A DNA stretch of 64,000 bases, taken from 2-12-FULL-35-23 sp965196985. GTDB taxonomy: Bacteria > Pseudomonadota > Gammaproteobacteria > UBA12402. The first letter of the stretch is position 1. Every line of letters begins with the position of its first letter. The stretch is from the NCBI GenBank assembly GCA_965196985.1, contig CBDALO010000031.1, forward strand, positions 1-64,000, given 5' to 3'. This document shows, in pieces, positions 16,356-25,837 of the stretch. The translations under genes and the position numbers were made by a program. The notes under the pieces were generated by a model, which saw nothing but the letters and a program-made list of their open reading frames with translations, was not told the DNA's origin and made no database searches.

Positions 16356-19300
16356 CTAACTTACTGTACTGCTAGGATGCTTGTGCAGCCGGCATAATGC
16401 ACTGAATAAGTTAATTAAGGTGAGATGCTCCACCTTATTCACAGTGGTCTTAGCAAGTCGAGGATTCGCAACGACAATTGCCAAACTTTGCGCTCTTGAG
16501 AGTGCAACATTCAGTCGGTGTTTATCAAAAAGAAAGTCAACCCCTCGCGGTGACTCATTGGCATCACTGCTACACATACTTAAAAAAACGATGGGTGCTT
16601 CTTGTCCTTGGAATTTATCAACGCTGCCGACACGGGCTTGATCACCTAAGACCTGTTTCAGCTTGTTCACCTGGTAATTATACGGTGCAACAAACAGTAT
16701 ATCGTTCCAGGTGATCTTTCGTGACTTGCCCGTTTTTTCAATAAATTGGCGGTTGAGCAACTCCTTGGCGAGCACTTTAATCTTCATCGCTTCTTCATCA
16801 GAGCCATAGGTATTGCCTTCATGCTCAACCGGCACAAAATGTAGCCCCGCCTCTTGCTGAAGTACACCCTGGTAGCCATTGGGTACTTTCACGACACGTA
16901 CATCATTGTCATGGTGAGCATGTAACTGACCGTCATAAACAAATTGACTAATAAACTCGTTAATTGTTGAGTGCAGACGATAGGTTGTCCCTAAAAAAAC
17001 ACCCCGATCCTCAGCAATAGTAGCGGTGTCATGTAACAGGTAATCTAAGCACGAAAGACCACTTTCACCAGGATGTGTGCCTTGGGAAGGTTGGCCGAGC
17101 TGCATTTGATCGCCCATGATCACCAGATTTTTAGCGCAGCGACTCATGCCAACAAGATTCGCTACAGCAACCTGCCCTGCTTCATCGATGAATAAATAAT
17201 CGAACTGATCAGTAAGATCTTCACGAGAAAACCCCCAAGCGGTTGTGCCAATGACACAAGCAGGTTTTACCTGTGAGGCCAAGTCAGCATTTTTTAAAAT
17301 CACAATCCCTGATTCGATCAAGCTCGCATCGGTTTCCTTGGTGCAAGCAAACACACCGTTAATCCCCTGCTCAGCACAGTATTCTCTGGTTCTGAGTAAT
17401 AAATTATTAATCGCTTTGTGACTATTGCTCGCTATGCCTACTTTCGCTCCTGTTTTAATGAGCTCAGCAATAATGTGCTTAGCAGTATAGGTCTTACCTG
17501 AACCTGGTGGGCCCTGAATAGGGAGATAACTGTGATCTAAATTTTGTACCGCCTCGATAATCTGCTGAAGCTTTTCGTGAGGGTCAGTGCTAGGCGCAAT
17601 GACTTGATGCTGAATTTTAAAACGGGGTTTCGCTCTCATTAAAAAATCAATAATCGCACACTCACCTAACTTGTCGGCCTCATACCGTTGAGTAACCTGG
17701 TAAATGGCTTCAGGGATGGGCTTGGGGTGGACGTATTCGTCAGGAATTAATGTCACCACAGCGGGTGGTTCGTGATTAGCAGTGAGGGTAATCAAACCAG
17801 CACTCAGATCACTTTCACTCTGACAAAAATCAACTGTTGCCTTTTTGCCATTTTCCTCTTCAACACCCAGCAGGTAAAACCGTTTACCCATTCCTTTAAA
17901 TTCTTGCGCCACATCAAACTGGTATTCAAAAGCAAGCTTTCTTGCTTTTGGGGTGGGTTTAAAAGGTGCTCTGCGTGTTCGTTGACAGCCCGCCAAGCAA
18001 TCGAGGTCATGGAAAAGCTCTTCTTCACTTAAACCCAGTCGGTCAAACAAACGCCAGAAGAGTGGCTTGCTCTCACGTCGATGAAACTCTAGCAACCATG
18101 CCAACGTTTCTGTGACTACTGCTTTTTCAGGTTGACTTTCTAATTGCGTGTTTGCCTGAGCCAGCAAGCGATCTCGCAAAGCCAGTGTTTGCGTCACCTC
18201 TTTCTTTATTTCAGGTTCAACAAGCACTGTATGACCCTGATAGCGAATGCCATTTTTTTCCTGCGCCTCTCTTAGCCATACCACTAATTCTTGAGTCGAG
18301 TTGCAGTCATCAATGTTGTAATCACGAATGCTTTTTAAAATACGAGAGGTTTCCCAGGTATCGCCTGCCTCATTGCGCGCCCATAAGTCACGCCATTGCT
18401 CATACACAACAACTGAGTCACCGCCGGAACCCACCTCAGTGTCACGCTTACCGCGATACAGGTGTTCAACATTTTTAATCGAATAACGAGGCTCGCCTAG
18501 CAACAGGCCACCTTTGACAATTTTATAGAGATCAATAAAGACCTCATTTCGTAATAGCTGGTCAAGCTGGGCTTCACCCACACCGTATCTTCCCATCAGT
18601 TTTCGACAGGCTGCAATCTCATAATTCGCATAGTGGTAAATATGCATCGTTGGGTCTTGTTGCCAACGCTCATAGACCCAGGTAATAAACGCTTCAAATG
18701 CCTCTTTTTCTTGCTCCCTGTTATGCGCCCAATAATCCTTAAAACACCGCTCGCCTTGCTCATCAAAATACGTGCAGCCCCATAAATATTCCAGACCTCC
18801 TTCCTCTAAGGGATACCCTTCAATATCAAAGAACACGTCCAAGGGTGAGTGAGGCGGCAATAAAGCCAGGCCGGTCTGTTCATCGGGTTTTGGTACATAA
18901 ATTTCATACAAGGGTCGCTCTTGCCCTAAGCTTGCTTTTTGTATGTCAGCTTGTGCTTTTAGGCGAGTAAGAATTGCTATGTTGATCCCTGGTACGCTTA
19001 GGGTATTCAATTCAACCAGTTGTTGCATGGTGTGAATACCTGCTTTATTTAATTTCTTTATCTGCCCACGTGTGATGGTGGCTACTTGAAATAAATGATC
19101 TTTTTTAATGAGTAACTGTTCAGCGTAGCGAGACCATCTCCCCCAGTTTTTTGACTCAGCAGGATCCGGTATGGATTGTGCATCAAAGGTGGCTTGACTC
19201 TGTAGGAATTGGTCTTTTAATGTCAGGTAGTAATAATAAAAATCAGCCACCTTAAATGTCGCATACTGTCCATTACCCAGGACAACCGTAATCGTTTTAG

Positions 19301-19787
19301 GCCGTCTACCTTGTATTTCTGTGAGCATCTCGGTGTAACAACAAAGCTGCATAATAAATTCAGGCTTGGCTTTATTCGATAATTTCGCATCCCACACTTC
19401 ATAATGATAATGACCAAACAGACTGTCACCTGTTACCTTGACCAGAAAATCTGCGTAACCGAAAAAATGATTTCCTTCTAAATACGCCTGGCTAATCACA
19501 TCAACGCCCTCCTCCATCGCCTCACGAGTCAGCGCTCTCTTTAACGCAATTGAATCTGCTTGGATTTTATAAACCGTTAATCCTTGTTGTTGAAAAAGCG
19601 CTTCTTGGTTTTTTTCATGCTGAAACCCTTTTGATTGCAATGCCATCATCAGATCATCTGCAGGGTCTTTGTCAGGCGCTTTTTCAGGAAACTCAGCTAC
19701 CAAGCTATGCATCCAGGAAGCAAAAGGGCTTTGCATAAAAAGCGTTAAATTCGTTGGTGTAAACTTACTGTAGGTTGTTGGATCCAT
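16356..19787 (-). CDS. TM0106-type RecB-like nuclease fused to SF1 helicase
   Basis: About 1143 residues. The N-terminal RecB/PD-(D/E)XK-like nuclease has GYADFLVKV, YHYEVWDAKLS and QLCCYTEML in the order of motifs II/III. The middle RNase-H-like part has VFFDIEGYPLEEGGLEYLWG. The C-terminal UPF1/DNA2-type SF1B helicase has IQGPPGSGKTYTAKHI (Walker A), YLFIDEAGQ (Walker B), GDQMQLGQPSQG, then VGSVDKFQGQEAPIVFLSMC and LNVALSRAQ (motifs V and VI). The ATG at 19787 has AAGGGG eight bases upstream. All key motifs are intact. Known members process DNA ends; proximity to the OLD/UvrD pair suggests a defence or repair cluster. Confidence 0.88.
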   Translation of the reverse strand: MDPTTYSKFTPTNLTLFMQSPFASWMHSLVAEFPEKAPDKDPADDLMMALQSKGFQHEKNQEALFQQQGLTVYKIQADSIALKRALTREAMEEGVDVISQAYLEGNHFFGYADFLVKVTGDSLFGHYHYEVWDAKLSNKAKPEFIMQLCCYTEMLTEIQGRRPKTITVVLGNGQYATFKVADFYYYYLTLKDQFLQSQATFDAQSIPDPAESKNWGRWSRYAEQLLIKKDHLFQVATITRGQIKKLNKAGIHTMQQLVELNTLSVPGINIAILTRLKAQADIQKASLGQERPLYEIYVPKPDEQTGLALLPPHSPLDVFFDIEGYPLEEGGLEYLWGCTYFDEQGERCFKDYWAHNREQEKEAFEAFITWVYERWQQDPTMHIYHYANYEIAACRKLMGRYGVGEAQLDQLLRNEVFIDLYKIVKGGLLLGEPRYSIKNVEHLYRGKRDTEVGSGGDSVVVYEQWRDLWARNEAGDTWETSRILKSIRDYNIDDCNSTQELVVWLREAQEKNGIRYQGHTVLVEPEIKKEVTQTLALRDRLLAQANTQLESQPEKAVVTETLAWLLEFHRRESKPLFWRLFDRLGLSEEELFHDLDCLAGCQRTRRAPFKPTPKARKLAFEYQFDVAQEFKGMGKRFYLLGVEEENGKKATVDFCQSESDLSAGLITLTANHEPPAVVTLIPDEYVHPKPIPEAIYQVTQRYEADKLGECAIIDFLMRAKPRFKIQHQVIAPSTDPHEKLQQIIEAVQNLDHSYLPIQGPPGSGKTYTAKHIIAELIKTGAKVGIASNSHKAINNLLLRTREYCAEQGINGVFACTKETDASLIESGIVILKNADLASQVKPACVIGTTAWGFSREDLTDQFDYLFIDEAGQVAVANLVGMSRCAKNLVIMGDQMQLGQPSQGTHPGESGLSCLDYLLHDTATIAEDRGVFLGTTYRLHSTINEFISQFVYDGQLHAHHDNDVRVVKVPNGYQGVLQQEAGLHFVPVEHEGNTYGSDEEAMKIKVLAKELLNRQFIEKTGKSRKITWNDILFVAPYNYQVNKLKQVLGDQARVGSVDKFQGQEAPIVFLSMCSSDANESPRGVDFLFDKHRLNVALSRAQSLAIVVANPRLAKTTVNKVEHLTLINLFSALCRLHKHPSSTVS

Positions 19788-19947
19788 TATCACCCCTTAG
19801 CATACCATGTAAAATCACTCAATATTTTTTCTAATACTTAGAAATACACAAAGAATGATAATTTATAATGTTGTTTTATAACTATCTGCTCTTATAAACA
19901 TGCTTTATTAATATGATTAACTATTCTTTTTTGCGTAGTGCAAGCTC

Positions 19948-21852
19948 TTACGAAATATCATTTAATCTACTACTACAGTGACATTGAATCTCATTTTTTT
20001 CAAACCAACCCTGATTAATAACATATTCTTTCACCTTCTCTGGTTGTTTTGTGTAGGCAACAATAGCCAAACTTTTTTCAGCTCTGCTGCATGTAACATA
20101 AAATAATCGGCGAGTTCTATCGATACTAGTTTCCTTACCATCAGCTTGATTATTTTGATCTGTTGCTGTTAATGTTTTTGCACCAAACAACTTCTCGTAA
20201 CTAAAAAAATTTCCACGCGCCTGATAATCATCTAAAATCACCATCACACGAGGGAACTCAAGCCCCTTTATACCTTGATGGGTCCCAAAAGTTGAGTCAT
20301 CAGATATATAATCGAGATATTCTTCAAACTGATTAAATGAACTTTTTAGAGCTTGATCCCAAGCATCTATAACCTTATCCCTATCAATGGCTGAGCTATC
20401 TTCAATATCATCAGAAATTTCATGTTGAATATCTAAACGAGCAACAACTGATGCGAATATATCAGGTATAGTGAATAATCCGCTTTTATAAACATTCTGC
20501 AAAATATCACTTAGCAAAGGATCATGCCCATCATACCAAAGTGAATACAGCGCATTTACTGCATCATTTGCCTTCAGCATCTCCACACGAGGTGTTGCGC
20601 TATTTTTTAAAGTTTCTTTATTTAATAGAGGCGAATATTTTTGAACTACTCGAGATACTGAAAACTGATCATTACACCGCTTAGCTTTAATTAAGGGTAA
20701 AATCTGCTTGGAAAACAGGGAAATTCCAGCAATCGTCCCATCAAGAAGCCCAGTTTTGAGCTTATCAACAACATAAAGTGGGGCAAAAAAATTATCAAAA
20801 CCACCTCGTATTGCCGCCATATGATGTTCGAGAGTTAAAACCTTCACTGCTGATTTCCATTCTTTCCAGTTATCATCGCCAGTTATTTCAGCCATTTTTA
20901 CTGAAATACCATGTTCAAGTTCAGATTTATCTAAAGCATTATTAGTATCTGAAATAAACAACCTAACAACTCCCTCTTCGTTAGACTCCTTACTTTTTTG
21001 AACATGTGAATCGATTCCAGATCTAATTTTATTAATAAGAGTAATAACACGTTTGGGACATCTATAGTTGACAGTTTTCTCAGGTTTATTCCAATCATCA
21101 GGAATACATTTATCTAGACCTACTTTTCCGTCAGCGTAAATACGCTGCATCGTGTCGCCAAACAAACCTAAAATAAAAGAATCTTTATATTGAGATTGGA
21201 CTATAAAAAATGCTTCTATCAATTCTTTTTTTGTATCTTGGCTTTCATCTATGAGAAGGACTGGGAATTTTCGTACTAATATTTTGCGCATGAGAGCTTT
21301 ATTATTAAGAAGGTTTGCAGCTAAACTAATCACCTCCGCATGATTAAGTGAATCTTTGCTCGTGTTGTCCCCGTTTGGATTGTAGATGATTTTTTTAACC
21401 AGTTTTAATGCATGAAGCCTTTGCTTTTTGGAAGCAATTTTATTTGGTCGATCTTGAAATGCTTTTGATCCAGCACGGCCATTTTTTTGCTTTTCCTCAA
21501 GCTCATAAATTTCATTTTTAATATTTCCCTCTAACCATAATTTAATATCGTTTTGATGAGGCTTAATCAATTCCCATGCAAAACTATGAATGGTAGAAAT
21601 TATAAATGAGGCATCAAAATCAAGACGACGCTTAATTTCATCGCAAGCTGCGTTAGTATAAGTGATAACAGCGACTTTTTGATTATTCCGCCGTAAGTGT
21701 TCAACATTTTTTTCACGGAATCTTTTTAGTACAGTAACTAAGGATCGTGTTTTTCCAGAACCTGCGCCGGCATAAAGAAAAAAACTTCTAGGATTATCTA
21801 AATTTAGACAACTATAAATCTCATCATCAACAGATGGAGTAGAATCACTCAT
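19948..21852 (-). CDS. UvrD/Rep-like helicase paired with OLD nuclease (GajB-like)
   Basis: 634 residues of SF1A helicase with every motif: AGAGSGKT (residues 28-35), VITYTNAACDEIKRRL (Ia), LLIDESQDTKKELIEAFF (II), GLFGDTMQRIY (III), VNYRCPKRVITLI (IV), GTHQGIKGLEFPRVMVIL (V) and RRLFYVTCSRAEKSL (VI). Its start overlaps the stop of the OLD-family gene by four bases, the translationally coupled layout of class 2 OLD/helicase pairs and of Gabija (GajA-GajB). It is longer than typical GajB (about 500 residues), so an alternative name is OLD-associated UvrD helicase. It appears intact. Confidence 0.85.
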   Translation of the reverse strand: MSDSTPSVDDEIYSCLNLDNPRSFFLYAGAGSGKTRSLVTVLKRFREKNVEHLRRNNQKVAVITYTNAACDEIKRRLDFDASFIISTIHSFAWELIKPHQNDIKLWLEGNIKNEIYELEEKQKNGRAGSKAFQDRPNKIASKKQRLHALKLVKKIIYNPNGDNTSKDSLNHAEVISLAANLLNNKALMRKILVRKFPVLLIDESQDTKKELIEAFFIVQSQYKDSFILGLFGDTMQRIYADGKVGLDKCIPDDWNKPEKTVNYRCPKRVITLINKIRSGIDSHVQKSKESNEEGVVRLFISDTNNALDKSELEHGISVKMAEITGDDNWKEWKSAVKVLTLEHHMAAIRGGFDNFFAPLYVVDKLKTGLLDGTIAGISLFSKQILPLIKAKRCNDQFSVSRVVQKYSPLLNKETLKNSATPRVEMLKANDAVNALYSLWYDGHDPLLSDILQNVYKSGLFTIPDIFASVVARLDIQHEISDDIEDSSAIDRDKVIDAWDQALKSSFNQFEEYLDYISDDSTFGTHQGIKGLEFPRVMVILDDYQARGNFFSYEKLFGAKTLTATDQNNQADGKETSIDRTRRLFYVTCSRAEKSLAIVAYTKQPEKVKEYVINQGWFEKNEIQCHCSSRLNDIS

Positions 21853-24077
21853 CTTTCATCTCTGCATCTTGCTTTTAATTTACTCTGCAACCAAACCAAC
21901 CCTTCATTTATATATTCCGGTAAGGTAAGAAGAGTCGGATCAGCCAAACAAAACAACTCTAATGCCATTTCAGCTTTTTTGCCATGTTCTGATGCCTCAA
22001 ACATATCTTCGATAGCTTCATTTAGAGAAGCTTTATTTGCAGCATCAGACATTTTTTTGATTAGCCCGCTTGCTTGTTTTTGACTTCTAAAAAATTCCAG
22101 ATTGCTTAACACCAAGGCATCTTCAAAAGTATAAGGAATCGCTTTTTCTTCCTCTACCTCTTCTCCCTTCTTAAATTTCACCGATATCTCATTTTGATAA
22201 GCAGCTCTAACATCACCAGAACTTGTTTCTTTGATTACATTGTTAACAAGTAGATCATCCAGATTTGTTTTTTCTGGGACCCAGTCTTTCAAAGTATTGT
22301 TACTTGTTCGATAACGTTTATTTTTCTTTGGAATTACTTTTTTTGGTCTCGTCTCTTCAATGGAATCTATGTCAGTTATAAGAAGTGTTAATAGCCCCAG
22401 AATTTCGATTAGTGGCTTTAGTCGATGAGCATGACTCCCACCTATTTCCAATATGGATAGATAGCTTTTATTTAATTCTTGAAAGTTGTTACAAATAAAG
22501 TGGGGAATAAGCATTCTTTCGGCAGTACCTTCAACTAAGATTGCCGCATCAGCAAAAAATAGATCACAATGCGTGGTTTTAAGATATCGAGTAGCGAATT
22601 TAGAAGTATCATCATCTTTACCAAAAGTATTTGTAAGATTTACCACTTCTGCACAAGGTACATCACCAGTGTTTACAGCAGACGTCCTGCGAAAATACCG
22701 CAGGCAAGTAAAGTCAATCTCGTGTGCAATATGGCTAGAGTGAGTGCTGATCACCATTTGGGTACTGAGCTGAGTTTTTTCCCTTAATAAGCGTGGATGA
22801 TTTCGTAAAACATGATATGCCTTCTTAATAAAAACCTGCTGTACCTGGGCATGTAGATGCGCCTCCGGTTCTTCAATAAGCACAAGATGAAGAGGTTCGA
22901 TAAAGCTGTCTGTTTGACGTTCCCTTTTCTCAGCTTTTCCAAACAACATCCACTCATCTCGAAATCGAATTAAGCTAAAGATTATAGAAATAAGGTTTTG
23001 ATATCCCAATCCGTTGTATTTTTCAGGCAAGCACAACGGTATGTCTTCGCTCTGTCCGACTTGGTTTACTTTGAATTGTACTGCTGCATCATGTTTCAGT
23101 CCTTCCTGTGCTTCAATTTTGCTAGACAATGTGATTTCAGGATCACTAAACCCAGGATAATTTAAGTCTTCAATTTCTCGAATGGCGGAGCTAAAACTGT
23201 TTTTTAGCTTTTCATCAAAAGCGGTGCGAGCAGTCTCAATAGCTTCTAATGCACCAATATCACTAGGATCTGGTAATTCAGTAGGGTCTAAATGTTTATC
23301 ATAATATTGCCTAAACTGCGTAGACAACCGTCTATCCGCGCTTGAAAAACCCTCCTCAGAATTTTGATCTGAAAATCCACGTTGGGCATTAATAATGTCA
23401 ATTTTAAAAATACCATCAAATGGATCGCCTTCAAGTGGCTCCGACTCGGTCAAAAGACATTGAGGATCACCATTGTACTTTTCAGGATCAAGAATGTATG
23501 CGCGAACGACAAAATGCTTATGTAATTCTTTGTTTAAAAATTCTCGCATGGATTGCGGCCACAAATAAAGCGAAGTTTGTTTGCCCTTATCAGAACTTTT
23601 TTTAACGAAAGAAGCTGTAACTTGTGCATCATTATATGCAGTTTTATATTCTTTATAGAGATTTTCTACATTCTCTGGTTCAATAATAAGACGAACACCT
23701 AACAAGCCACTTTCCCAGTTTAACGTTGGAATAATATGACTAACATGATGAATATCACTATCATCTACCTGAAGCCAAATATCAATCGCTGGTAAAAATG
23801 GCTGCAATACAAAGTTAGTAATATCGCGAGTGTCAGGGTTTGTATTTGAAATCCAATTTTCTGCAATTTGATTAATCTTAAGCCAGTTGGAAAGTGTAAA
23901 GTCTGTGGTCGATATATATTTGCGCTTTGATTTTTTAAGAAACAATATTAAAGCATCCATAGCAGATGTTTTATCACTATTGTTAGCACCAACAAAAATT
24001 GTTTCATTCGGTGCCAACTCTATACGACATGATTTTAGCTTTCTAAAGTTTTGGATATCTACACAAGTTATTTTCAC
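21849..24077 (-). CDS. OLD-family ATPase/TOPRIM nuclease (GajA-like), altered Walker A
   Basis: 742 residues. The N-terminal SMC/ABC-type ATPase has Walker A GANNSDKTSA at 30-39, the signature region YNGLGYQNLISIIFSL, Walker B LVLIEEPEAHLHAQ and an H-loop VISTHSSHIAHEI. The C-terminal TOPRIM has AAILVEGTAERML and LLITDIDSI (the E and D-x-D metal sites). Class 2 OLD proteins pair with UvrD helicases; GajA is the studied case, nicking phage DNA when nucleotides run low. The glycine before the Walker Lys is Asp here (codon at 23973-23975), probably harming ATP binding. The rest is intact. It heads a two-gene operon. Confidence 0.85.
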   Translation of the reverse strand: MKITCVDIQNFRKLKSCRIELAPNETIFVGANNSDKTSAMDALILFLKKSKRKYISTTDFTLSNWLKINQIAENWISNTNPDTRDITNFVLQPFLPAIDIWLQVDDSDIHHVSHIIPTLNWESGLLGVRLIIEPENVENLYKEYKTAYNDAQVTASFVKKSSDKGKQTSLYLWPQSMREFLNKELHKHFVVRAYILDPEKYNGDPQCLLTESEPLEGDPFDGIFKIDIINAQRGFSDQNSEEGFSSADRRLSTQFRQYYDKHLDPTELPDPSDIGALEAIETARTAFDEKLKNSFSSAIREIEDLNYPGFSDPEITLSSKIEAQEGLKHDAAVQFKVNQVGQSEDIPLCLPEKYNGLGYQNLISIIFSLIRFRDEWMLFGKAEKRERQTDSFIEPLHLVLIEEPEAHLHAQVQQVFIKKAYHVLRNHPRLLREKTQLSTQMVISTHSSHIAHEIDFTCLRYFRRTSAVNTGDVPCAEVVNLTNTFGKDDDTSKFATRYLKTTHCDLFFADAAILVEGTAERMLIPHFICNNFQELNKSYLSILEIGGSHAHRLKPLIEILGLLTLLITDIDSIEETRPKKVIPKKNKRYRTSNNTLKDWVPEKTNLDDLLVNNVIKETSSGDVRAAYQNEISVKFKKGEEVEEEKAIPYTFEDALVLSNLEFFRSQKQASGLIKKMSDAANKASLNEAIEDMFEASEHGKKAEMALELFCLADPTLLTLPEYINEGLVWLQSKLKARCRDER

Positions 24078-24393
24078 AAGCTCACAATTTCCATATTATC
24101 TCTCGATTTATATTCAATAAAGACACCACCGTATAACATTTTAAAAAGATCGGTATTATACTGCTTTTCAAAGGTGTTAATTTGAACAGTAGTAAAGCTT
24201 ATACTTTAGCTTTCGATTACACATTGTTCAATGTTGTATATGGGTCTGTCTTAGTCAGTAAAACAGACTGCCTAAGCGCATTATTTATACTATAACAAGC
24301 CCAAACACTTTGAGTCGAGGTTAAAAAATAATGTTGCACTATACAATAGTGACACCAATTTCGCCAATAAATGATACATCCTTATAAGGTCGC

Positions 24394-24447
24394 TTATCGG
24401 GGGTAATATTGGCTTATTTTAGCTATATTCTGCCCAACCCCCGATAA
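24394..24447. repeat. 11-base perfect inverted repeat
   Basis: TTATCGGGGGT (24394-24404) and ACCCCCGATAA (24437-24447), 32 bases apart, lie between two minus-strand genes, 92 bases after the stop of the next one. It could terminate the membrane-protein transcript, or be the ends of a tiny remnant element. The rest of 24078-24538 shows no gene. Confidence 0.6.
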
Positions 24448-24538
24448 ACTTGGTTATGGAGGGCTATCTTAAGCACGGTTTTCAGGTTGCTTACTGCTCA
24501 CCTCTACCCTATGTTTATCTCTAGTTACAAACGTTTTT

Positions 24539-25777
24539 TCACGATGAGTGGGCTAAGTTTGGCATACTTTGTGAATCTGCCACGAGGCGAGCTTCCTCCT
24601 CGTTTTCAGGCTGGAAACATGTAAATAAGCAACACCAAGTTCCTGAACTCTGTGAATCTGCTACGTTTAATGCTGTTGATGCACTCTCTGTCTTAACCGT
24701 TGCGCACTCTATAAATTTAGTAAACGCGGGTATCAAAGCACTTGCATTAACCATGCCGGTGATCACTTGCTGAAAAATGCATAGTACATCCATCCATAAT
24801 GAGGACAAATCCACTGCTTTAGTGAACCAGCACAGCTCGCCTTCTACCGGCGTACACTCCAGTGCGGTTAAAACAGCTAGGTAAAAGCCTGCCATTGAGT
24901 AATAACCAACATAGCTCAGTGACGCTGCAGTAATTAATGCAAGGGAACCCCCTAATAACTGACTGCTTTTCGCTCCAAAACCCAAGTTATGTTCTAATAA
25001 ATTACACCAAGCTTGATACAATAAGTTTAGTTTTTTGGGAACACTGCTGATTGCTTGGCAATAAAAGAGCGTTGTGATAAACGAACCAATGGCACCAAAC
25101 AGGACCACCGCCCCACCCGCTGCATAAGTTCCTACAGATAACGAAGAGGGGCTGGTAATCATCTTGGGAATAGACAGGCTAGAAAAAAGGCTAGCGGTAT
25201 CTCCTAGCCAAATACACACCAAAGGAGAAAAAGCAACTAACCCTACGCTACCCATCAAGGCATTCCCTTTCCATGACCGATTATTATCAATCAAACCTGT
25301 TAATCGTGTTGCTGCGTAATTTAAGAATGCAGAGCTTCCAATGAGTGCCTCCCAAATAATTGGCTGCTCATGAATCAACTGCGCGGTGAGCGCACCAGAA
25401 GAAATTAATGCCAAGAGTACCACTAACGATAACTTAGGATTTTTATGAAGCTCTGAGAGGGCGGCTGCAGCCAAAAACGGTGATTTCAAACAAAACTCAT
25501 ACGATACCAAGATGTTGCAGGCTAATGAGACTGAAGCAGAGGTAATACCCGTAGTAGGATTCCCCTTTTCTACTTCTTTACGGTAATTATAAAGCGCCAT
25601 ACCTGAAGAAACACTTAACGCCCACAGCAATTTTGCTAGTTTACTTTTATTCATCGTGTTATAGAGACGAAAAACCCTGGGTGATCTTTGAAGTAAGTCG
25701 GAAATATCAGCACTTGCTTGAGGTAAAGCATCGTTATGATGATTAATAGCAATAACAGTTGTTTCTGAAGCTGGCAT
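24539..25777 (-). CDS. Multi-pass membrane protein of unknown function
   Basis: 412 residues, not recognised. A hydrophilic N-terminal ~55 residues, then about eight to ten hydrophobic helices (for example LSVSSGMALYNYRKEV, LSLVVLLALISSGALTAQLI, LGGSLALITAASLSYVGYYS), and a Cys-rich hydrophilic tail (GTWCCLFTCFQPENEEEARL). GAAAGGAGGT before the ATG is an almost ideal ribosome site. There is no transporter signature. Orphan polytopic proteins of this type are common in intracellular gammaproteobacteria, some being secreted effectors; that is only a possibility. Monocistronic. Confidence 0.65.
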   Translation of the reverse strand: MPASETTVIAINHHNDALPQASADISDLLQRSPRVFRLYNTMNKSKLAKLLWALSVSSGMALYNYRKEVEKGNPTTGITSASVSLACNILVSYEFCLKSPFLAAAALSELHKNPKLSLVVLLALISSGALTAQLIHEQPIIWEALIGSSAFLNYAATRLTGLIDNNRSWKGNALMGSVGLVAFSPLVCIWLGDTASLFSSLSIPKMITSPSSLSVGTYAAGGAVVLFGAIGSFITTLFYCQAISSVPKKLNLLYQAWCNLLEHNLGFGAKSSQLLGGSLALITAASLSYVGYYSMAGFYLAVLTALECTPVEGELCWFTKAVDLSSLWMDVLCIFQQVITGMVNASALIPAFTKFIECATVKTESASTALNVADSQSSGTWCCLFTCFQPENEEEARLVADSQSMPNLAHSS

Positions 25778-25837
25778 TGGTAACCTCCTTTCATATTAAA
25801 ACACACTCTCACAGAGCAAGCTCAACTCGACAATTTG

